Counted from the stretch's first letter, positions 1 through 8,478 are shown. The stretch: 64,000 nt of DNA from Actinomadura sp. K4S16 (GCF_008327685.1 NZ_BDDE01000012.1:496001-560000), one strand, 5' to 3'. Notes: generated by a model not told the origin, from the sequence alone. Program-made: numbers and translations.

Positions 1-762
1 GGCGAGGACGTGACGGACGAGTTCGTCGAGGTCGGCCCGGTCGGGACGGTCACGACCTGGTCGTGGGTGGCGCACCCGGCGAAGGAGCACCCGCTGGACC
101 GCCCGTTCGCCTGGGCGCTGATCCGGCCGGACGGCGCCGACACCGCGCTCCTGCACGCCCTCGACCTCGGCGTCTTCGAGCAGGGCGCGAAACCGCCGAA
201 GTTCCTCAAGACGGGCATGCGGGTCCGCCCCCGGTGGCGGGCCGAGCGCACGGGCGGGATCGGCGACATCGAGTGCTTCCAGCCCGAGGTCACGATGATC
301 AACGCGCCGACGCGGCTGGAGTACCGGCTGAAGGGCGGCCAGGCTCTGCGGCGCTTCCTGGAGGGCATGTCCGAAGGCCGGATCCTCGGCCACCGCTGCC
401 CGGTGTGCGAGCAGGTCATCGTCCCGATGAAGGGGCTGTGCCCGCGCGACGGCGTCCCCACCGCCGAGGAGGTGGAGCTGCCCGACACCGGCACCGTCAC
501 CACCTTCGCGGTCAACAACATCCCCGACCCGCGCGCGCCCGAGGTGCCGTTCGTGTCCGCCTACGTCCTGCTGGACGGCGCGGGCCTGACGATGCTGACG
601 CTCGTGGCGGGCATCCCGGCCGACCAGGTGCGGATGGGCATGCGGGTGAAGGCGGCGTGGCGGCCCCGGGAGGAGTGGGAGCGGTCGATGAGCAACATCA
701 AGTGGTTCGAGCCCATCGACGAGCCCGACGTCCCCTTCGAAGAGATCAAGGACTTCATGTGA
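1..762 (+). CDS. DUF35 two-domain OB-fold/zinc-ribbon protein, partial at left edge
   Basis: The frame is open to base 1, and a GTG at 10 is probably an internal codon: the first residues already resemble the OB strand that normally follows a DUF35 zinc ribbon. What remains is one OB half (about residues 1-95), then a zinc ribbon (HRCPVCEQ, later GLCPRDG, where the fourth Cys is replaced by Asp) and a second OB domain. DUF35 proteins bind acyl-CoA and serve as partners of thiolase-like or hydratase enzymes. A double DUF35 protein next to two lipid-transfer thiolases matches the arrangement of M. tuberculosis Rv3521-Rv3522-Rv3523. Its TGA overlaps the next ATG by one base, so translation is probably coupled. 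Confidence 0.8.
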   Translation, partial: GEDVTDEFVEVGPVGTVTTWSWVAHPAKEHPLDRPFAWALIRPDGADTALLHALDLGVFEQGAKPPKFLKTGMRVRPRWRAERTGGIGDIECFQPEVTMINAPTRLEYRLKGGQALRRFLEGMSEGRILGHRCPVCEQVIVPMKGLCPRDGVPTAEEVELPDTGTVTTFAVNNIPDPRAPEVPFVSAYVLLDGAGLTMLTLVAGIPADQVRMGMRVKAAWRPREEWERSMSNIKWFEPIDEPDVPFEEIKDFM

Positions 763-1802
763 TGCCTCGTCCCGTAGCCGTGGTCGCGTTCGCGCAGACC
801 GAGCACAGCGGTGAGGACCGGGGGACGGCCGAGATCGAGATCCTCGCCCCCGTCATCACCGAGATCAAGGAGCGGACGGGCCAGAAGCAGTTCGGCTTCA
901 CCTGCTCCGGGTCCTGCGACTACCTCGCCGGCGCGCCGTTCGCGTTCGTGTCGGCGCTGGACGCCCTCGGCGCGTGGCCGCCGATCTCCGAGAGCCACGT
1001 CGAGATGGACGCGGCCTGGGCGCTGTACGAGGCGTGGGTGAAGCTCCAGCACGGCGACATCGACACCGCGCTCGTGTACGGGTTCGGGAAGTCGTCGCAG
1101 GGCAACCTCCGGGCCGTCCTCACCCAGCAGCTCGACCCGTACCACCTGGCGCCGCTCGGCATCGACGCGGTGTCCCTGGCCGCGCTCCAGGCCCGCGCCT
1201 ACATGGAGCGGTCGGGTACGAAGGAGGACGACCTGCGCGCCGTCGCGGCGCGGTCCCGCGAGGCCGGACGCGGCAACCCGTTCGCGCTGCACCTGCCCGA
1301 GCCGGACGGCGACGACTACGACGTCGCCCCGCTGCACCCCTACGACGTCGCGCCCATCACCGACGGCGCCGCCGCGATCGTCCTCGCCGCGGGCGACCGG
1401 GCCCGCGAGCTGTGCGAGCGCCCGGCGTGGATCACCGGGATCGACCACCGCACCGAGGCGCACGCGCCGGGCGTCCGCGACCTGAGCCGCTCGGAGTCGG
1501 CGCGCATCGCGGGCGAGAAGGCGGGCGCCACCGGGATCGAGGTCGCCGAGCTGCACGCGCAGTACACGCACGAGGAGCTGATGCTCCGGGAGGCGCTCGG
1601 CCTGGGCGAGGACGTGGCGGTCAACCCGTCCGGCGGGCCGCTGTCGGCGAACCCGATGATGGCCGCCGGCCTCATCCGGATCGGCGAGGCCGCCTCCCGC
1701 ATCCACGACGGGTCGGCGTCCCGCGCGCTCGGGCACGCCTCGTCCGGCCCCTGCCTCCAGCAGAACCTCGTCTGCGTCCTGTCGGGAGAGAACCATGGCT
1801 AA
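762..1802 (+). CDS. ltp4: Thiolase-like lipid-transfer protein, Ltp4-like
   Basis: 346 residues of the SCP-x/thiolase superfamily, shorter than true thiolases (about 390-400), as is M. tuberculosis Ltp4. Visible marks are FTCSGSCDYL near residue 47, NPSGGPLSANP near residue 288 and GHASSGPC close to the C terminus, all standing where thiolase active-site loops lie. The start is the ATG overlapping the upstream stop, with AAGGA about nine bases before it. The gene lies between the DUF35 gene and an Ltp3-like gene with overlaps on both sides, so a complex of the three products is likely. The likely role is carbon-carbon bond cleavage of a CoA thioester in sterol side-chain or related acyl degradation. 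Family and gene order support this; the substrate is inferred. Confidence 0.72.
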   Translation: MPRPVAVVAFAQTEHSGEDRGTAEIEILAPVITEIKERTGQKQFGFTCSGSCDYLAGAPFAFVSALDALGAWPPISESHVEMDAAWALYEAWVKLQHGDIDTALVYGFGKSSQGNLRAVLTQQLDPYHLAPLGIDAVSLAALQARAYMERSGTKEDDLRAVAARSREAGRGNPFALHLPEPDGDDYDVAPLHPYDVAPITDGAAAIVLAAGDRARELCERPAWITGIDHRTEAHAPGVRDLSRSESARIAGEKAGATGIEVAELHAQYTHEELMLREALGLGEDVAVNPSGGPLSANPMMAAGLIRIGEAASRIHDGSASRALGHASSGPCLQQNLVCVLSGENHG

Positions 1803-2952
1803 CCGTTGCGCGATCATCGGCGTCGGGCAGACGGCGTACAAGACCAAGCGGCTGGACGTGTCGATGGCGGGGCTGCTGCGCGAGGCGGCCCGGCGGGCGC
1901 TGGAGGACGCGCAGCTCACCTGGAAGGACATCGACGCGGTCGTCGTCGGCAAGGCCCCCGACCTGTTCGAGGGCGTGATGATGCCGGAGACGTTCCTCGC
2001 CGAGGCGCTCGGCGCGACCGGCAAGCCGATCATGCGGGTGCACACCGCGGGGTCGGTCGGGGGCTCCACGGCCATCGTCGCGGCGGGCCTGATCCAGGGC
2101 GGCGTGCACGACCGCGTCCTCACGATCGCGTGGGAGAAGCAGTCGGAGTCGAACGCGACGTGGGCGCTGACCGTGAACTCGCCGTTCACGACGTCGCTGG
2201 TCGTGGGCGCGGGCGGCTACTTCGCGCCGCACATCCGCGCCTACATGCGCCGGTCGGGCGCCCCCGACCACATCGGGACGCTCGTCGCGGTCAAGGACCG
2301 GCAGAACGCGCTGAAGAACCCGTACGCGCACCTGAAGATCCCCGGCATCTCCCGCGAGATGGTCGAGTCGACGCCCATGCTGTGGGAGCCGATCCGCTAC
2401 CTGGAGACGTGCCCCTCGTCCGACGGCGCGTGCGCGATGGTGCTGGCCTCGGAGGACGCGGCGAAGAAGGCGCCCGCCCCGCCCGCGTGGGTGCACGGCA
2501 CGTCGATGCGCTCGGAGCCGATGCAGTTCGCGGGGCGCGACACCGTGAGCCCGCAGGGCGGCAAGGACGCGGCCGCGGACGTGTACCGGCAGGCCGGCAT
2601 CTCCGACCCGCGCCGCGAACTCGACTGCGCCGAGGTGTACGTCCCGTTCTCCTGGTACGAGCCGATGTGGCTGGAGAACCTCGGGTTCTGCGGCGAGAGC
2701 GAGGGCTGGAAGCTCACCGAGGCCGGCGCGACGGCACTGGACGGCGACATCCCGTGGAACCCGTCCGGCGGCGTGCTGTCGTCCAACCCGATCGGGGCGT
2801 CCGGCATGATCCGGTTCGCCGAGGCGGCGCTGCAGGTGCGCGGCCAGGCGGGAGAGCACCAGGTGGACGGCGCACGGCGCGCGCTAGGCCACGCCTACGG
2901 CGGCGGAGCCCAGTTCTTCGCCATGTGGATCGTCGGCAGCGACAAACCCTGA
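1795..2952 (+). CDS. ltp3: Thiolase-like lipid-transfer protein, Ltp3-like
   Basis: 385 residues, full length for the family. It overlaps the previous gene by 8 bases and has GGGAGAG just before the ATG. The N-terminal half carries the thiolase fold, but where a thiolase has its nucleophilic Cys (CASG) this protein reads RVHTAGSVGG, so it probably cannot do classical acyl transfer; Ltp2-type aldolases show a similar loss. NPSGGVLSSNPIGASG near residue 322 and a C-terminal GHAYGGGAQ are conserved family features. Third in a DUF35-ltp4-ltp3-fadD order, it most likely acts with Ltp4 on a steroid or branched acyl-CoA. Thiolase versus retro-aldolase activity cannot be decided from sequence. Confidence 0.72.
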   Translation: MANRCAIIGVGQTAYKTKRLDVSMAGLLREAARRALEDAQLTWKDIDAVVVGKAPDLFEGVMMPETFLAEALGATGKPIMRVHTAGSVGGSTAIVAAGLIQGGVHDRVLTIAWEKQSESNATWALTVNSPFTTSLVVGAGGYFAPHIRAYMRRSGAPDHIGTLVAVKDRQNALKNPYAHLKIPGISREMVESTPMLWEPIRYLETCPSSDGACAMVLASEDAAKKAPAPPAWVHGTSMRSEPMQFAGRDTVSPQGGKDAAADVYRQAGISDPRRELDCAEVYVPFSWYEPMWLENLGFCGESEGWKLTEAGATALDGDIPWNPSGGVLSSNPIGASGMIRFAEAALQVRGQAGEHQVDGARRALGHAYGGGAQFFAMWIVGSDKP

Positions 2953-2970
2953 TTCCCGGAGGTCCGTCCG

Positions 2971-4539
2971 ATGGAGTTCAACCACGCTGACCTGTTCGAG
3001 GGTGTCGCGGACGCGATCGGGGACCGCCTCGCCCTGGTGTGCGGCGACCGGCGGCTCACCTACGCCGAGCTGGACGAGCACGCGAACCGCCTCGCGCACC
3101 ATCTGGCGGACGCCGGGGTGCGCCCCGGCCAGCATGTCGCCGTCCAGCTCTACAACGGCGTCGAGTACGCCGCCGCGCTGCTGGCCGCGCTGAAGATCCG
3201 GGCCGTGCCCATCAACGTCAACTACCGGTACGTGGAGAGCGAGCTGCTCTACGTGTACCGGGACTCCGACAGCGTCGCGCTGCTGTACGACGTGGAGTTC
3301 GAGGACCGCGTCGCGGCGACCGTCCCGGACGCGCCCGAGCTGCGGCACCTCGTCGCGGTGGGCGGCACGCCGTCCATCCCGGGGGCGGTCGCCTACGACG
3401 AGGCCTTGAAGGACGCCTCCGGAGCGCGCGGCTTCCCGGCGCGTTCCAAGGACGACGTCTACATCATCTACACCGGCGGGACGACCGGGATGCCCAAGGG
3501 CGTCATGTGGACGACCGAGCAGATGCTGCTCGCGTTCTGGAACCCGACGTACCCGCGCCCGACCAGGCCGGAGGACGTGGTCGACAACGCCCGCAACGGC
3601 GGGCCGATGACCATGATGCCGATCGCGCCGCTCATGCACGGCGCCGCCCAGATGGCCACCTGGATCGCCTGGTTCATGGGCGCGACGCTCGTCTACACGC
3701 GCAAGTTCGACGCGGCCGACGTGTGGCGGACAATCGAGCGCGAGAAGGTCAACTCGGTGACGATCACCGGGGACGCGATGGCGATCCCGATGGCCGAGGA
3801 GCTGGCGCGCGGGGACTACGACACCTCGTCCCTGCTGGCCTACGTCTCGACCGGCGCGATCTTCACCGGGACGGTCCGGGACCGCATCCAGAAGCTGCTG
3901 CCGAACACGATGATCCTGGACCGCTTCGGCTCCACCGAGTCGGGCTCGACGGCCGAGGCGGTCGCCGGGTCCACCCCGGAGAAGGGCCTGCGGTTCGCGC
4001 CGGACGTGGAGAACGTCACCGTCCTGGACGACGCGTTCCAGCCCGTCAAGCCGGGCTCCGGTGTGATCGGCCAGGTCGCCCGCACCGGCTACATCGCGCA
4101 GGGCTACTACAACGACCCGGAGAAGACCGCCAGGACGTTCCCCGTGGTGGACGGCAAGCGCTGGCTCCTCACCGGCGACATCGCGACCGTGGAGGAGGAC
4201 GGCTCGATCGCCGTGTACGGCCGCGGCTCGCAGGCCATCAACACCGGCGGCGAGAAGGTGTTCCCGGAGGAGGTCGAGGCCGTCCTCAAGGGCCACCCGG
4301 GCGTCTACGACGCGGTCGTGACGGGCATCCCGGACGAGCGCTGGGGGAACCGCGTCGCGGCGGTGATCCAGCCCTCCGGGGAACGTCCGTCCGATGCGGA
4401 GCTGGACGAGCACTGCCGCAGGGAGCTGTCGGGCTACAAGGTGCCGCGCGTCTACGCGTTCGTCGCGGAGATGAAGCGATCCCCGGCCGGCAAGGCCGAC
4501 TACCGCTGGGCGAAGCAGGTCGCGGAGGAGGCCAGGTAG
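2971..4539 (+). CDS. Acyl-CoA synthetase, FadD19-like
   Basis: 522-residue ANL-superfamily ligase that converts a carboxylic acid to its CoA thioester via an acyl-adenylate. The AMP-binding P-loop IYTGGTTGMPKGVM lies at about residues 166-179, the downstream TGDIATVEEDG marks the hinge region, and SPAGKADYRW at the C terminus holds the catalytic lysine. The whole protein reads like mycobacterial FadD19 (side-chain activation of C24-branched sterols), including INVNYRYVE, PLMHGAAQMATW and INTGGEKVFPEEVE. The start has GGAGG eight bases upstream. It lies 18 bp after the Ltp3-like gene, so it closes the operon and would supply its CoA-thioester substrate. Sterol specificity is inferred. Confidence 0.82.
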   Translation: MEFNHADLFEGVADAIGDRLALVCGDRRLTYAELDEHANRLAHHLADAGVRPGQHVAVQLYNGVEYAAALLAALKIRAVPINVNYRYVESELLYVYRDSDSVALLYDVEFEDRVAATVPDAPELRHLVAVGGTPSIPGAVAYDEALKDASGARGFPARSKDDVYIIYTGGTTGMPKGVMWTTEQMLLAFWNPTYPRPTRPEDVVDNARNGGPMTMMPIAPLMHGAAQMATWIAWFMGATLVYTRKFDAADVWRTIEREKVNSVTITGDAMAIPMAEELARGDYDTSSLLAYVSTGAIFTGTVRDRIQKLLPNTMILDRFGSTESGSTAEAVAGSTPEKGLRFAPDVENVTVLDDAFQPVKPGSGVIGQVARTGYIAQGYYNDPEKTARTFPVVDGKRWLLTGDIATVEEDGSIAVYGRGSQAINTGGEKVFPEEVEAVLKGHPGVYDAVVTGIPDERWGNRVAAVIQPSGERPSDAELDEHCRRELSGYKVPRVYAFVAEMKRSPAGKADYRWAKQVAEEAR

Positions 4540-4552
4540 CGGCGGGCGCCGG

Positions 4553-4606
4553 ACAGAGGTCGGCCCCGAACCTTCGTGGGATCCGGGGCCAGGAGCGGAC
4601 CTCTGT
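4553..4606. terminator. Two-tier hairpin after the fadD-like gene
   Basis: An outer 9-bp stem (ACAGAGGTC at 4553-4561 with GACCTCTGT at 4598-4606) encloses an inner perfect 7-bp stem (GGCCCCG with CGGGGCC at 4584-4590). It lies 13 bp after the fadD-like stop codon. There is no U-run, as is usual for high-GC actinomycete terminators. Confidence 0.55.
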
Positions 4607-4620
4607 TAGTGGTCCTAACA
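4604..4620. promoter_or_regulatory. Inverted repeat TGTTAG-N5-CTAACA
   Basis: Perfect 6-bp arms with a 5-base spacer lie between the acyl-CoA operon and the MarR gene and overlap the end of the preceding hairpin. The size fits a MarR-type half-site pair, but it could also be part of the terminator structure. Confidence 0.3.
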
Positions 4621-4740
4621 AAGACCAGCGTAGGGGCCGTCCGGGTGTGGTGGGATCATTGACGCGTGTCGGCTGCGCCACACGCCGTCGCCGTCCCGCT
4701 TGGCTCTGTCCGGGGCGGGGTCGGTAGAATCTCCCTCAGA

Positions 4741-4765
4741 GAGTCGCTCTTGAAATGAGCGTCTC
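4741..4765. promoter_or_regulatory. Imperfect inverted repeat in front of marR, possible autoregulatory operator
   Basis: GAGTCGCTC (4741-4749) and GAGCGTCTC (4757-4765) match at 8 of 9 positions with a 7-base spacer. The repeat lies about 10 bases downstream of a TAGAAT -10-like hexamer (4725-4730) and 33 bp before the chosen GTG start. MarR proteins commonly repress themselves from such positions. Confidence 0.4.
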
Positions 4766-4798
4766 TATATGAGAGAAAAAGGGAGAGAGGTCTCAGGC

Positions 4799-5269
4799 GT
4801 GTCGACCCCGGAACGCGACCGGATGGCGGGCGAGCTGCAGATGGCGATGCAGCGCAGCACGATGTTCACGGTGCTGCTGCACCATGCCACCGCGAGCAAG
4901 GCGGGCATGAACGTCACCGACGCGCAGTGCGTCAACGCGCTGACGCTGGACGGCCCCCAGACCCCCGGCCAGCTCGCGCAGCTCATGGGCATCACGACCG
5001 GCGGCGCGATCACCGCCGTCATCGACCGCCTGGAGCGCGCCGGCTACGTCCGCCGCACCCGCGACCCCGACGACCGCCGCCGCGTGATCGTCGAACTGGT
5101 CGAGGAGAACGTCGCCCAGTTCGCCCGCTACTTCGAACCCATAGGCCGCGCCTTCCGCGACCGCCTGGACACCTACACCGACGAGCAGATCGCCCTCCTC
5201 CTCGACTGGATCCGCCACAACAACGAGACGATGCCGGCCGTAATAGAGGAAATCCGCAAACTCCCCTGA
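4799..5269 (+). CDS. MarR-family transcriptional regulator
   Basis: 156 residues with a winged helix-turn-helix: TPGQLAQLMGITTGGAITAVIDRLERAGYV-type recognition segment near residues 48-78, followed by the wing RTRDPDDRRRVIV. Length and layout are normal for a MarR dimer. I chose GTG 4799 because a GAGAGAGG ribosome-binding site ends eight bases upstream; an in-frame ATG at 4769 lies in the leader and lacks such a site. The gene follows the acyl-CoA operon in the same direction but beyond a hairpin, so it may control that operon or itself, presumably in response to a lipid or CoA-thioester ligand. Ligand and targets are unknown. Confidence 0.85.
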   Translation: MSTPERDRMAGELQMAMQRSTMFTVLLHHATASKAGMNVTDAQCVNALTLDGPQTPGQLAQLMGITTGGAITAVIDRLERAGYVRRTRDPDDRRRVIVELVEENVAQFARYFEPIGRAFRDRLDTYTDEQIALLLDWIRHNNETMPAVIEEIRKLP

Positions 5270-5305
5270 CGAGCCAGAAGCAGTCGGTGTGCCACGGCGC
5301 CTTTT

Positions 5306-6025
5306 CTAGGCCCGTGGGATATGGAGCCACGCGTCGGCTGAATACTCCTTGGTGGTGAAGTCGACGCGCTGGAAGGCCGCCGGATCGATGCCGGGGTAGC
5401 CGTTCGGCACGGTCTCCTCGTAGAAGTGGCGGGACAGCAGAGCCGCCGCCGGGACGGACTCCGGTGCCTGCGCGAGGGCCGTGCGAAGCGGTGCGGCGTC
5501 GAGCAGCCGGGCGAGGATCTCCAGCGGACGGCCGGTGGCCGTACCCATGTCATCTATGGCGACATCTCCGGCATGGAGGGCCACCCTGAGCCGGATCTGC
5601 GTCAGCGGCCGGGATTGGACGTTGTGGGCGCGGAGGCGGTTCGCGAGGTCCTGGAGCAGCGGATACACCATCCGGCTCTTCGGAGTGTCGCCGGGGGCCG
5701 CGACCCTGAAACCGTCGCCCAGGTCATCGACCCGGCACCGCTCCCAGTCGATCCCGCTCTCGTTGAACGACGCGCGGAGCAGGGACAGGAGCGCCTTCCT
5801 GATGGCCTCCTGCGCGGCGGCGCCGCGACCTGCCGAACGCTCGATGTCGACCACCAGGAGCGGCCGGTGGGCCGGCGGCTGGGCGGCCGGAGCCGCAGGC
5901 GCGCTGCGCTCGGTGCCGCCTCCACCGGCTTGCCGCACGTCGACGATGGCGTGGTCGCCGACGACCACCGGGCCGGCCACGCTTCCGCCGATCTTCAAGG
6001 AATGCCCGCCATCGGACCTCGCCAT
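5306..6025 (-). CDS. Nucleotidyl-cyclase-like domain protein with GPVVVGD motif, partner of STAND NTPase
   Basis: 239 residues. The N terminus has a short beta-rich segment with GPVVVGDHAIVDV (about residues 17-29), a motif shared with the neighbouring STAND protein. From residue 54 the fold resembles a class III nucleotidyl cyclase: LLVVDIER (first metal Asp), DDLGDGFRV (second metal Asp), RLRVALHAGDV and GRPLEILARLLDA, where the usual Asn before the Arg is replaced. The metal ligands remain but substrate-choosing residues do not match adenylate or guanylate cyclases, so it may be a divergent cyclase or a nucleotide sensor. ATG 6025 follows GCGGAGG by five bases; it lies 35 bp after the NTPase stop. 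Function is inferred. Confidence 0.6.
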   Translation of the reverse strand: MARSDGGHSLKIGGSVAGPVVVGDHAIVDVRQAGGGGTERSAPAAPAAQPPAHRPLLVVDIERSAGRGAAAQEAIRKALLSLLRASFNESGIDWERCRVDDLGDGFRVAAPGDTPKSRMVYPLLQDLANRLRAHNVQSRPLTQIRLRVALHAGDVAIDDMGTATGRPLEILARLLDAAPLRTALAQAPESVPAAALLSRHFYEETVPNGYPGIDPAAFQRVDFTTKEYSADAWLHIPRA

Positions 6026-6060
6026 GGAAACCTCCGCACTGATCGGGTCGCTTTCGGTGA

Positions 6061-8478
6061 CTAGTTCGAGGGCATGCGTGTCCATCGCCCGCAAATAAAG
6101 CATTCGAAGCTGGGGACTTGGGAAGTCGCTGTGACGTTTGCCGTAGAGCCGTCCGGGGTGACGACTATCGTGAGCGTCGCCGTCCCCAGCACAGAGCCAG
6201 TGCATCGTCTGTCGTGCACTGGTACCTGGGCGTGGTAGGAACCGCCGCTGCCGGTGATGTTCAGATCTCCGTCACACCGGGATTTGATGAGGTACGAGTC
6301 GGAGCCGGTGGCGACGACCGTCACCGGCCCCTGTCCGGTGCTCCAGTTCCCCGCCAGCCCGGTCGGCTCCGACGGACCGCCCTGCCGCGTGATCACTTGG
6401 GAGGCGACGTTCACGACCGCCGCGCCGATGACCAGTGCCACCACGAGGCCGACGAGGGCGGCGGTCTTTGCGGCCAGGCCCGCACCGACGACCGTTGACG
6501 CCAGGCCTCCGGCGGCACCCGACACCGCCGTCCCGGCGGCCGCAGACCCGTGGGTCGCAACTCCCGCCGCGGTATGGGGCATGGCACCGGCGGCACTTGC
6601 ATTGGTCGCCGCCGCGCCGGCGGGAAGGCTCGGCAGGGTTGGAACGGGAGCGGGCGGTGGCGGGCCGGGCGCCAGGCTCGCCATATGCGAGGCGGGTGAT
6701 GGCGCGGCCCCTGGCATCGCGCTGGAGCCATGCCCTGCCAAAGAGCTGTGTGCAGTCATGGAGTGATGCGCTGCTACGGGATCGTGCCCTGCCGGGGGGT
6801 TGTGCCCGGCAGGGGCATTGTGCCCGGCCAGGGAGTTCTGCCCTGCGAGGGAGTCGGGCGTCGCCCCGGGGGCGACCGGAGGCGGGGTGGAAGGCGATGG
6901 CAGGAACGGGGCGACGTGCTGGGCGGCGGCCGTCCCGTGCTCATTGCCGAGGACCCGCCATAGCTGGAAGGCCGCGCCGATCAGCATGGCCGCGACGACC
7001 CGGCGCCCGCGGAGCAGGCTGCGGACCCCCTCCTCGTGCAGGAAGTACGCCTTGGCGCCCTCGTCTCCTGCAGCCTCCGCCGCCTTGTAGCCGAGGCCCA
7101 GCATCCGGGCCCACGCGTCGAGCCGCCGCGAGCGCGCCAGCAACGGCTCCGCCGCCCGGGCCAGCCGTACGGCGGCGTCCGGTCGACCGGCCGACAGCGT
7201 CAGCTCCACCGCGCGTTCCAGGACCCTGCTGCGGACGGCCACCTGGTCGGGTGTGGTGCCGGGCCGGTTCAGCCACGTGGCGTAGTAGTGCCAGATCTGA
7301 TCCGCGGGGAAGGGCGCGGGCCGCAGCTGAACGATCAGCGGGAAGACGTCGGGGAGGCACCGGTAGCCGCCCTCCTCGGCGGTGGCGAGCCCGAGGCGGA
7401 CCAACCGGTCGCACAGTTCGGCCGCGTCCGCTCTGCCGGTGAGCCCGCGGACGTCGGAGGCGTCCACGGCGGCGCCGAACGTCGCCAGCAGATGCAGCGC
7501 GTTGGTCGCCGGCTCGTCTAACCGGCCGAGGACCAGGGGGATCAGCTCGGCCACGTGTCCTGGGCGAGGCAGCCGGATATCGGCGTCCTCCGCGGCCCGG
7601 GCAAGCGCGGCGGCGCGCAGCAGCGGTAACGGCCGACCTTCCGCGACGTCGCACAGGGCGACGGCCGTTGCCTCCTCACTGGGAGGCAGCGTGCCCAGTT
7701 CTCGCGCGAGCAGTTCCATTCCCGTGGTTCGATCGAGTCCGCCGACCTCCAGTGCGAAACCGTCGTCCCCCAGCAGGACCCTCTGGTGGCCGGTGAAGAC
7801 GAGTGTCGCGTCCGGGGCGCTGTCGGCCAGAGCGATGATCTGGTCACGTGTGAGGTCGGCGTTGTCGAGGTAGACGGTCACCGCGACACCGGCCATCAGG
7901 CGGCGCAGTTCCGCAGCGGACGGCACGTAGCCACCGGTCTCGTAGCACGCCTCGAAGATCTCTTGGGCGAGGTCGTCGGTCTCGCGGTACCGGGCGTCGA
8001 GGTAGACCACCCCGGCTCCCTCCGTCTCCGACGCCACGTGCCGGATCAGGGTGCTCGTGCCGATGCCCGGCGGACCGTAGACCTGGATCAGCCCCCCGTC
8101 CCCGACCGCCCGGCACAGGGCCGCAACTTCGGCGGATCGCCCCAGCGGCACCGGCCGCCGCCGCGGCAGCAGCCGTATCGCCTCGCGCCGGATTGGCGCG
8201 GGGCGCTCCCGCTCGGTGACCATCCGGACCGTCGAGCCGTACCTCGCGTCGACGACCAGGGCGTAGTCGCCCACCACCACCGGGCCGTCCACGTCGCCCT
8301 CGATGCTGACCTGGTACCTCGGACCGCCTGAACCCCGTCCGCGATCGTTCGCACTCTCGTCCAACCCGGTCTCACCACCCGAGAAGCGTCCGGAACCACA
8401 CGCGTGCCTGGCGGCCGTCCACATCCCGGCGACGGGCGCCCAACGACCAAGGGCCACTCTTCCACCGGCGGCCGCCAC
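6061..8478 (-). CDS. STAND-type NTPase with transmembrane segment and C-terminal beta domain
   Basis: 805 residues from GTG 8478; the start is uncertain and an ATG at 8424 is an alternative. Order: GPVVVGDYAL motif (about 64-73), P-loop region VYGPPGIGTST (about 133-143) in which the Walker A Lys is Thr, Walker B-like VTVYLDNAD (about 200), helical NB-ARC-like and superhelical region to about 470, a Ser/Ala/His/Gly-rich repeat linker (about 530-590), one membrane helix (about 666-690), and an exported or lumenal C-terminal domain with four Cys. It looks like a membrane-anchored signal or conflict switch whose partner is the cyclase-like protein downstream on the same strand. Family assignment is from sequence; biological role is inference. 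Confidence 0.62.
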   Translation of the reverse strand: MAAAGGRVALGRWAPVAGMWTAARHACGSGRFSGGETGLDESANDRGRGSGGPRYQVSIEGDVDGPVVVGDYALVVDARYGSTVRMVTERERPAPIRREAIRLLPRRRPVPLGRSAEVAALCRAVGDGGLIQVYGPPGIGTSTLIRHVASETEGAGVVYLDARYRETDDLAQEIFEACYETGGYVPSAAELRRLMAGVAVTVYLDNADLTRDQIIALADSAPDATLVFTGHQRVLLGDDGFALEVGGLDRTTGMELLARELGTLPPSEEATAVALCDVAEGRPLPLLRAAALARAAEDADIRLPRPGHVAELIPLVLGRLDEPATNALHLLATFGAAVDASDVRGLTGRADAAELCDRLVRLGLATAEEGGYRCLPDVFPLIVQLRPAPFPADQIWHYYATWLNRPGTTPDQVAVRSRVLERAVELTLSAGRPDAAVRLARAAEPLLARSRRLDAWARMLGLGYKAAEAAGDEGAKAYFLHEEGVRSLLRGRRVVAAMLIGAAFQLWRVLGNEHGTAAAQHVAPFLPSPSTPPPVAPGATPDSLAGQNSLAGHNAPAGHNPPAGHDPVAAHHSMTAHSSLAGHGSSAMPGAAPSPASHMASLAPGPPPPAPVPTLPSLPAGAAATNASAAGAMPHTAAGVATHGSAAAGTAVSGAAGGLASTVVGAGLAAKTAALVGLVVALVIGAAVVNVASQVITRQGGPSEPTGLAGNWSTGQGPVTVVATGSDSYLIKSRCDGDLNITGSGGSYHAQVPVHDRRCTGSVLGTATLTIVVTPDGSTANVTATSQVPSFECFICGRWTRMPSN
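6735..6870 (-). repeat. SLAGHN-like short repeats in NTPase linker
   Basis: Imperfect 8-10-residue units (SLAGQN, SLAGHN, APAGHN, PPAGHD, SLAGHG) are encoded here between the helical region and the membrane helix. They form a flexible His/Gly/Ala linker and are likely variable in length by slippage. Confidence 0.55.

Noticed and set aside
4286..4681. Minus-strand frame over the end of the fadD-like gene
   Set aside because: Pro/Arg-rich shadow, crosses the terminator hairpin and lacks a start site.
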